From the NCBI GenBank assembly GCA_012800565.1, contig JAAZIZ010000439.1, forward strand, positions 1 through 5,980: a stretch of DNA of 5,980 bases, written 5' to 3'. Source of the stretch: Lentisphaerota bacterium (lineage in GTDB: Bacteria > Verrucomicrobiota > Lentisphaeria > Oligosphaerales > Oligosphaeraceae). The notes under the pieces were generated by a model. The model was not told the DNA's origin. It ran no database searches and saw only the letters and a program-made list of their open reading frames with translations. The position numbers and the translations under genes are program-made. This document shows, piece by piece, positions 1 through 4,297 of the stretch. The stretch's first letter is position 1; each line of letters opens with the position of its first letter.

Positions 1-172
1 GCAGGCGAGAAAAAGAAAATATCAATTTCTGATTCTTTGGGACTGGCTGCGGTTCGAGGTTTTGCATTCCGGTCTTGCAAATCGATGGCGGAAGAGTATA
101 TTTGCAACTAAGTCTTCTGCAGCCGTGAGTAGGCTGGCAACTTGAAATCTTCACCTTTGAAGGAGAGAAACG
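1..172. other. Leader upstream of the first gene, possibly with the tail of an upstream gene
   Basis: No complete gene is visible here. One plus-strand frame is open from base 1 to a TAA at 109-111 (36 codons) and a second ends with TGA at 30-32 after nine codons. Either could be the end of a gene that begins outside the window, but neither tail carries a recognisable motif. The rest holds a candidate promoter (75-102), short TTTGCA/TGCAAA repeats (61-66, 76-81, 101-106) and the ribosome binding site of the next gene (AAGGAG, 160-165). Confidence 0.4.
75..102 (+). promoter_or_regulatory. Candidate sigma-70 promoter for the SDR/hydrolase pair
   Basis: TTGCAA at 75-80 and TATATT at 97-102 are separated by 16 bases. 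This gives four of six matches to the -35 consensus and five of six to the -10. Transcription would start near 109, leaving about 64 bases of leader before the ATG at 173. The -35 overlaps the right arm of a small inverted repeat (TTTGCA 61-66, TGCAAA 76-81), which could be an operator. The box match is moderate, so chance similarity is possible. Confidence 0.35.
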
Positions 173-1087
173 ATGAAAGTATTACTGTTTGGCGGCACTG
201 GTTGGCTTGGCCATAATATCGCCTTGAATCTGCGGCAGCATGGCTATGATGTGACAATCTGCTCCCGTGGTAAAAAAAGCACCTTTACTGCTGCAGTTGA
301 GGGTATTCCGGCAATCCAGGGTGATAAAAGCAAAGCCGATGACATGCGCCGGATTCTGGCTCAGCAGTATGAGGTGATTATCGACACCGTACCCACTCTG
401 GCCTCCATTGAGCTGGTGGCCACTTTGGCCAAAGGCCTGCGCCATTACATCCATTGTTCATCAACCGGCGGTTATGCGCCGCTGCCGTTCCTGCCCTGTG
501 ATGAAACTGCGCCTTACGCTGGCTTTTGCGGTACCTCTGGCTGGAAGGCCAAAGCGGATTATGACGCGAATGTTCTGGGGCGCTTCTGTAACGGCGGTTT
601 TCCGGCCACCGTCATCCGTCCCTGTTATATCACTGGCCCCGGAATGCTGCCGCTCGACAACCTTGGCGGACGTCGCCAGGACTTTATTGCTGATTTGCTG
701 GCGGAAAAGACTTTGGACCTGCCCGATAACGGATTGGCTCTGCTGCAGCCCATTCATGTATTCGATTTGGCCGTTTCTTTCCGCCTGGCGCTTGAGAACC
801 GGCGCAGCATAGGGCAGATTTACAATATCTGTCTGTCTCACGCAGTTACCCTGAACAAGTACCTGGAACTGAATGCGGCGGCCTTGGGCAAACAAGCTCG
901 TATCAGCTATCTGCCGCTGTCTGAGATGCTGAAGAAGTATCCCGAGGCACACGATATCGGCATGCGCTTCCTGGCTACCCACATGTGCTTCAGCATCGAA
1001 AAAGCAGTCCGGGACCTGGGCTACCGTCCGCATTGTACACCCGAAGAGGCGATCGCCGAGACCGCCCGCTGGGCCGCACAGCTCTGA
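173..1087 (+). CDS. NAD(P)-dependent epimerase/dehydratase-like protein (atypical SDR)
   Basis: A 304-residue Rossmann-fold protein of the extended or atypical short-chain dehydrogenase group, whose members act on nucleotide sugars or other small substrates bound with NAD(P). The N-terminus holds the dinucleotide-binding loop GGTGWLG (residues 7-13). Further SDR landmarks are the acid after strand 3 (GD, 50-51), an SST turn followed by Tyr101, the IRPCYITGPG segment (148-157) and IHVFDLA (194-200), which matches the usual C-terminal substrate-lid motif. The length fits the family. The catalytic YxxxK is missing: the equivalent stretch reads TSGWKAKADYD (121-131) and no YxxxK occurs anywhere in the protein, so it may be an atypical SDR or a binding protein. 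The start at 173 is supported by AAGGAG seven bases upstream. A hydrolase gene follows after 53 bases on the same strand, suggesting an operon. There is no signal peptide, so it is probably cytoplasmic. The fold is secure; the substrate is unknown. Confidence 0.9.
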   Translation: MKVLLFGGTGWLGHNIALNLRQHGYDVTICSRGKKSTFTAAVEGIPAIQGDKSKADDMRRILAQQYEVIIDTVPTLASIELVATLAKGLRHYIHCSSTGGYAPLPFLPCDETAPYAGFCGTSGWKAKADYDANVLGRFCNGGFPATVIRPCYITGPGMLPLDNLGGRRQDFIADLLAEKTLDLPDNGLALLQPIHVFDLAVSFRLALENRRSIGQIYNICLSHAVTLNKYLELNAAALGKQARISYLPLSEMLKKYPEAHDIGMRFLATHMCFSIEKAVRDLGYRPHCTPEEAIAETARWAAQL

Positions 1088-1140
1088 TAGACGCTGGTGC
1101 TCAGATACAGTAATACGGCACGAGCATTCAGGAGGCAGGC

Positions 1141-2211
1141 ATGACGGCAGTAGATTTTTCTGATTTGTCTTTGATTCGCCGTGGCGGTGAGCAAATGCGC
1201 GCTGGCGCTGGTCCGACCAGCCTGCAGCCGGTGGAGACGGTTGCAGAATGGCAGGAGAAGGTCGCCTGTCTGCGCCGGCTGTTCCTGCTTTGTCTGGGCG
1301 AGAAGCCGGCGCTGGAATTTGCGCCTGCGCCGGTGATCAACTGGGAAAAAGACCAAGGTGCTTATATTCTGCGTAATATGAGCTACAATGTTGATGCCGA
1401 TGAGCGTATCAACGCCTATATGCTGATTCCCAAAGGTGTGCCTTTACCTGCGCCTGGCGTGCTTTGCCTTCATCCTACCACCTCGCTGGGAAAAGAACAG
1501 ACCATCGGCAACGACCCAAGCGAGAAGGGGCAGGATTACGCTTATGGACGAGAGCTGGCCGAGGCTGGATATGTGACTTTCTGCTTCGACCTGCTCTCGG
1601 CCAACGAGCGCTGTTATCCCGGCTTGCGCGATTTCGATACTGCGCCTTTCTATGCTAAATACCCCCGCTGGTCTGTCCGGGGCAAGGATTTGCATGATGT
1701 CGAGGTGGCCTTGCAGGTCATGCAGAGCTGTCCTGAGATTATTCCCGATCGTCTGGGCTGCATCGGCCATTCCCAGGGCGGTGGCATCACCATGCATGCG
1801 ATGGCTATGGATGAGCGCATCAAGGTCGGGGTCTCCAGTGCCGGCGACTGCCCGGCCCGGATTTCCAAGAATCCCTACAACTATGCCCGGGACAGCTGGT
1901 GGGTGGGTATGCCGGCCTTGCGCGATTTCTGTACCACCGGAAAGGAATTTCCGGTGCAGATGCATGAGTTCCTGGCGATGAGCGCTCCCCGGGCGGTATT
2001 GAACTTCACTGCCCTGAACGACTACCAATATACACTCGCTGAGGCGCCGTTTATGGATGCCGCATTCTCAGCCGTGCGGTCAGAGGTCAGCCGGATTTTT
2101 GCCCTGTACCAGCGCCCGGAGGCTTTCGTACTGCATACCCATACCAAGGGGCACGGCTTTGAGAAACCGGAACGGGAACTGGCCTTGAAATTTATCCGTC
2201 GCTTCCTGTGA
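1141..2211 (+). CDS. Alpha/beta-hydrolase, dienelactone hydrolase/acetyl esterase type
   Basis: A 356-residue serine hydrolase. The nucleophile elbow is GHSQGG (209-214) with Ser211 as the likely nucleophile. His338 in KGHGF is the likely catalytic histidine, and Asp294 in ALND is a reasonable third triad member. GVLCLHPTT (106-114) precedes the first core turn, where the oxyanion hole normally forms. An N-terminal helical part (about 1-65) comes before the core, as in larger bacterial members often annotated as dienelactone hydrolase or acetyl-xylan-esterase-like. Such enzymes cleave ester bonds, in carbohydrate-rich contexts often acetyl groups on sugars; the substrate cannot be read from the sequence. 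No signal peptide is seen, so it probably acts in the cytoplasm on imported material. AGGAGG (1130-1135) lies five bases before the ATG and fixes the start. It follows the SDR-like gene by 53 bases with no terminator between them, so cotranscription is likely. The gene converges on the pseudopilin gene at 2286-3059. Confidence 0.92.
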   Translation: MTAVDFSDLSLIRRGGEQMRAGAGPTSLQPVETVAEWQEKVACLRRLFLLCLGEKPALEFAPAPVINWEKDQGAYILRNMSYNVDADERINAYMLIPKGVPLPAPGVLCLHPTTSLGKEQTIGNDPSEKGQDYAYGRELAEAGYVTFCFDLLSANERCYPGLRDFDTAPFYAKYPRWSVRGKDLHDVEVALQVMQSCPEIIPDRLGCIGHSQGGGITMHAMAMDERIKVGVSSAGDCPARISKNPYNYARDSWWVGMPALRDFCTTGKEFPVQMHEFLAMSAPRAVLNFTALNDYQYTLAEAPFMDAAFSAVRSEVSRIFALYQRPEAFVLHTHTKGHGFEKPERELALKFIRRFL

Positions 2212-2219
2212 GCGGCAGC

Positions 2220-2260
2220 AAAAAGCCCCGGGAGCTGCAGGGTCTGCATCGCCCGGGGCT
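2220..2260 (-). terminator. Intrinsic terminator of the distal pseudopilin gene
   Basis: A perfect nine-base inverted repeat, AGCCCCGGG (2224-2232) and CCCGGGGCT (2252-2260), encloses a 19-base loop. Read on the minus strand, the stem is followed directly by five T (2224-2220), the classical intrinsic terminator arrangement, about 25 bases past the pseudopilin stop at 2286. On the plus strand no T-run follows the stem, so it would be weaker for the convergent hydrolase gene, although the hairpin could still protect that mRNA's 3' end. Confidence 0.75.
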
Positions 2261-2285
2261 GAGGGGATTCAACTATTATGTTATT

Positions 2286-3059
2286 TCACCATGGCACTGG
2301 TGCCCAGGCCGGGTCTTGCCAATCGGTAGCCACCCCCATGAACGGATAGGATTTCTGCGATTCCACGTGTCCATCCAGCATACTGACATTCCAGGCACCG
2401 TCGTGGCGCAGACAGGGCCCCAGGTAGCGTGCCCGCAGTTCACCCCCGTATTGAGCTCCATTAGGGTCTCCGCCCTTGTCGCCGATGGCATAAGTCTGGG
2501 AAGGCCACTTGGCTGAGGACAGCAGGCGCCAGACCAGCCGGCTGGAGCTGCTGGCGTTGGTGATGTATTGCTGGGACAGATAGCGGTTGATGCCGTAATG
2601 CGAGCCTTTCCAGGTGTTCCACACTGTGTCGTAGGTGTTAGTTCTTGTGCGGGTCTCGACGGGACAGACATGGATGCCAGTGGGTGCGGGATACGGTCTG
2701 GGTGGCGTTGTATATCCCAGACAGAACCAGGCCAAGGTCCAGTAGCTATTGCTGGGTATATCATAATAATACGGACTGGGCATGACATCGTCATAGTCGC
2801 TGCAGTACATCTGCAGAATGAAATTCAGCGACTTGACATTGCTGCTGCATTTGGTGCTCTGGGCCTTGGCCCGGGCTTTGCTCAGAGCCGGCAGCAGCAT
2901 TGAGGCCAGCACTGCGATAATGGCAATGACCACCAGCAGTTCAATCAGGGTAAAATAATGCCGAGTTCCAGTCGAATGGCGCTGTCGGGGAGCGGACAAC
3001 AGTGTATCAGACACGGCAGATTTTAGCTTTGATACGCGTTTATGGCTGTCTCTAATCAT
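2286..3059 (-). CDS. Prepilin-type protein with N-terminal cleavage/methylation segment and H-X9-DG motif (copy A)
   Basis: A 257-residue pseudopilin-like protein. A 35-residue basic leader precedes the type IV pilin-like hydrophobic helix FTLIELLVVIAII starting at Phe36, with the conserved Glu at +5 (Glu40). The helix is followed by MLLPALSKARAKA, typical of Lentisphaerota and planctomycete pseudopilins. The C-terminus holds His219 and Asp229-Gly230 in the H-X9-DG spacing, and a CPV motif lies at 132-134. The predicted product is anchored in the inner membrane with a periplasmic or surface globular domain, processed by a prepilin peptidase. The residue before the cleavage point is Tyr rather than the usual Gly. 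The start at 3059 is chosen because GGAG lies six bases before it; in-frame ATGs at 3071 and 3083 would use or precede that site. The gene has its own promoter (3127-3155) and terminator (2220-2260). Its paralogue lies upstream. The role is unknown; pilus-like secretion or surface binding are possibilities. Confidence 0.92.
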   Translation of the reverse strand: MIRDSHKRVSKLKSAVSDTLLSAPRQRHSTGTRHYFTLIELLVVIAIIAVLASMLLPALSKARAKAQSTKCSSNVKSLNFILQMYCSDYDDVMPSPYYYDIPSNSYWTLAWFCLGYTTPPRPYPAPTGIHVCPVETRTRTNTYDTVWNTWKGSHYGINRYLSQQYITNASSSSRLVWRLLSSAKWPSQTYAIGDKGGDPNGAQYGGELRARYLGPCLRHDGAWNVSMLDGHVESQKSYPFMGVATDWQDPAWAPVPW

Positions 3060-3126
3060 AATTTTCTCCATGAACCGAGGCAATAAAAAGATTTTGCCCA
3101 GCTACAGTGACTTAAGTAACTATAAA

Positions 3127-3155
3127 ACTATAACGGTTAATTGCGTCATTGTCAA
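3127..3155 (-). promoter_or_regulatory. Sigma-70 promoter of pseudopilin copy A
   Basis: On the minus strand TTGACA (3155-3150, a perfect -35) is followed after 17 bases by TATAGT (3132-3127, five of six matches to TATAAT). The predicted start is near 3120, giving a leader of about 60 bases. The same arrangement is preserved in copy B although surrounding bases differ, which supports function. A second TATAGT eight bases downstream (3124-3119) comes from a small tandem duplication and is too far from the -35 to use it. Confidence 0.75.
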
Positions 3156-3189
3156 TCATTTTCCACCCCAAAAATGCTCCTGCTTGTAT

Positions 3190-3210
3190 GCCTCGCCCGG
3201 GGCTGAGGGG
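3190..3210 (-). repeat. Orphan half of the terminator hairpin after pseudopilin copy B
   Basis: Twenty of 21 bases match 2246-2266, including the arm CCCGGGGCT (3196-3204). The partner arm and its T-run are absent here, so copy B has no comparable strong terminator; only a short imperfect stem (CCTC/GAGG) can form. Minus-strand transcripts from copy B may therefore continue into copy A. The junction marks one end of the duplicated unit. Confidence 0.65.
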
Positions 3211-3228
3211 GGCAACTTTTAGGTTGTT

Positions 3229-4008
3229 TCACCATTGCACTGGTGCCCAGGCCTTGTCTTTCCAGTCGTTACTTACGCCCATTAACGGATAGGATTTCTG
3301 CGATTCCACGTGCCCATCCAGCATGCTGACATTCCAGGCACCGTCGTGGCGCAGACAGGGGACTAAGCCTTGGGCCCGCATATCACCCTGGAAAGCTCTA
3401 GAAGCCGGATTTCCGCCCTTGTCACCGATGGCATAAGTCTGGGAAGGCCACTGGGCTGAGGAGATCAGGCGCGGAATCCACTTGGTGGAGCTTACGCTGC
3501 CGCTGTGGAAATCCTGACTCAGATAACGGTTGAGGCTGTAATGCGAGCCCTTCCAGGAATTCCAATGTGAGTAGTCTAAGAGGCCGGCGCGATTCTCCAC
3601 CGGACAGTTGTGGATGCCGATAGGCTTGGGCCGTGAGGAAGAAAGATAGGGCGGGGGTGTATATCCCAGGACAATCCAGGCAGATTGCCAGAAAGCAGCG
3701 CTAGGCAAGGAATAATAATAGGGGCTGGGCATGACGTCGTCATGGTCGTCGCAGTACATCAATAAAGCGAAAGTCAGGGACTTGACATTGTTGCTGCATT
3801 TGCTGCTTTGGGCCTTGGCCCGGGCTTTGCTCAGAGCCGGCAGCAGCATTGAGGCCAGCACCGCGATAATGGCGATGACCACCAGCAGCTCAATCAGGGT
3901 AAAATAATGCCGAGTTCCAGTCGAATGGCACGGCCGGGAAGCGGACAACAGGGTAGCAGCGACGGCAGATTCTGGCTTTGATACGCGCTTATGGCTGTCT
4001 CTAATCAT
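3229..4008 (-). CDS. Prepilin-type protein with N-terminal cleavage/methylation segment and H-X9-DG motif (copy B)
   Basis: A 259-residue paralogue of the next gene on this strand. The leader (1-35), hydrophobic helix (from Phe36, Glu40 at +5), MLLPALSKARAKA and C-terminal H-X9-DG (His221, Asp231-Gly232) are all present, again with Tyr before the cleavage point. Aligned by hand, the first 95 residues differ from copy A at 14 positions and the last 43 at six, whereas residues of about 100-215 diverge strongly and need gaps, except islands such as WKGSHY, NRYLSQ and WPSQTYAIGDKGG. That pattern suggests fixed assembly ends and a variable exposed domain. The start at 4008 is chosen because GGAGG lies five bases upstream; the frame extends 29 codons further up, but those codons cover the ribosome binding site and the promoter. 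It likely sits in the inner membrane with the globular part outside. Function is unknown. Confidence 0.92.
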   Translation of the reverse strand: MIRDSHKRVSKPESAVAATLLSASRPCHSTGTRHYFTLIELLVVIAIIAVLASMLLPALSKARAKAQSSKCSNNVKSLTFALLMYCDDHDDVMPSPYYYSLPSAAFWQSAWIVLGYTPPPYLSSSRPKPIGIHNCPVENRAGLLDYSHWNSWKGSHYSLNRYLSQDFHSGSVSSTKWIPRLISSAQWPSQTYAIGDKGGNPASRAFQGDMRAQGLVPCLRHDGAWNVSMLDGHVESQKSYPLMGVSNDWKDKAWAPVQW

Positions 4009-4066
4009 AATTTCCTCCATGAACCGGGGCAATGTAAAGATGCCGTGCAACAACGTTACATAAGTA

Positions 4067-4095
4067 ACTATAACGGCTGATTGTCTCATTGTCAA
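4067..4095 (-). promoter_or_regulatory. Sigma-70 promoter of pseudopilin copy B
   Basis: On the minus strand TTGACA (4095-4090) and TATAGT (4072-4067) are separated by 17 bases. Boxes and spacing are identical to the copy A promoter, while the spacer differs at several positions. Transcription would begin near 4060, leaving a leader of about 50 bases before the ATG at 4008. It lies back to back with the promoter of the toroid gene, about 85 bases away. Confidence 0.75.
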
Positions 4096-4162
4096 TAATT
4101 CCTATCGCAAAAAACGATTCGGTTTTAGGCAAAAAGGCGCATTTATTCTGAGACCTGCCGGA

Positions 4163-4180
4163 AAAAATCCCGGGAATTTT
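4163..4180. promoter_or_regulatory. Operator-like 18-base palindrome overlapping a -35 box
   Basis: Centred between 4171 and 4172, TCCCGGGA is a perfect palindrome flanked by AAAA on the left and TTTT on the right. Eight of nine base pairs are symmetric, with one mismatch (4167/4176). It has no loop, so it is not a sensible RNA hairpin. It overlaps the first two bases of the -35 of the toroid gene and lies between two divergent promoters, which suits a dimeric repressor site. The cognate regulator is not in the window. Confidence 0.4.
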
Positions 4181-4206
4181 GACAAGTCGTGAAATCGGGT
4201 TAAATT
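4179..4206 (+). promoter_or_regulatory. Sigma-70 promoter of the toroid gene
   Basis: TTGACA (4179-4184) is a perfect -35, followed after 16 bases by TAAATT (4201-4206), four of six matches to the -10. Transcription would begin near 4213, giving a leader of roughly 85 bases before the ATG at 4298. The 4009-4297 gap otherwise holds only the opposing pseudopilin promoter, the palindrome and the ribosome binding site. Confidence 0.5.
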
Positions 4207-4297
4207 CTGGTGTCTCCTGTGGAGTTATCTCCGCTGGTTCTTCTTATTTGCGGCCTATCTGACGGCCGCAATATTTTCACCCTGGAATGAGGATAAA

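Larger units (their letters stand above)
2246..3160 (-). repeat. Tandem duplication, copy A (distal pseudopilin unit)
   Basis: This segment matches 3190-4100 in the same orientation. The matched block runs from one arm of the terminator hairpin through the whole pseudopilin gene and its leader to just beyond the -35 box. Similarity is very high at the two gene ends (codons 28-68 and the last 40 or so) and much lower in the middle. In the leader, copy A carries an extra eight bases (tandem ACTATAAA/ACTATAAC, 3119-3134) that copy B lacks. The outer limits are estimated by eye. Confidence 0.85.
3190..4100 (-). repeat. Tandem duplication, copy B (proximal pseudopilin unit)
   Basis: Direct partner of 2246-3160. 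The two units are separated by about 29 bases (3161-3189) with little similarity to either. Copy B includes the gene, the leader and the TTGACA-17-TATAGT promoter. Limits are estimated by eye; matching fades just past the -35 box at about 4100. Confidence 0.85.

Noticed and set aside
461..1033. 190-codon minus-strand frame inside the SDR-like gene
   Set aside because: It is wholly antisense to a well-supported gene, with no domain motif in its product.
1444..2028. 194-codon minus-strand frame inside the hydrolase gene
   Set aside because: It is antisense to a gene with a clear catalytic motif and start signal; the product shows no recognisable feature.
2224..2260. Strong intrinsic terminator for the plus-strand hydrolase gene
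   Set aside because: The hairpin is real but no T-run follows it on the plus strand; the T-run is on the minus-strand side, so it is assigned to the pseudopilin gene.
2276..2794. 172-codon minus-strand frame overlapping pseudopilin copy A in another frame
   Set aside because: The pseudopilin frame carries the family motifs; this one is Pro-, Thr- and Ser-rich and has no counterpart of its own.
4009..4095. Upstream in-frame ATG extension of pseudopilin copy B to 4095
   Set aside because: The extra 29 codons would run through the -10 box and the ribosome binding site, and the paralogue does not conserve this extension. The ATG at 4008 has GGAGG at ideal spacing.
2246..4100. Insertion sequence or other mobile element explaining the repeated segments
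   Set aside because: The repeats are explained by a duplicated gene; no transposase, terminal inverted repeats or target-site duplications were seen at the unit edges.
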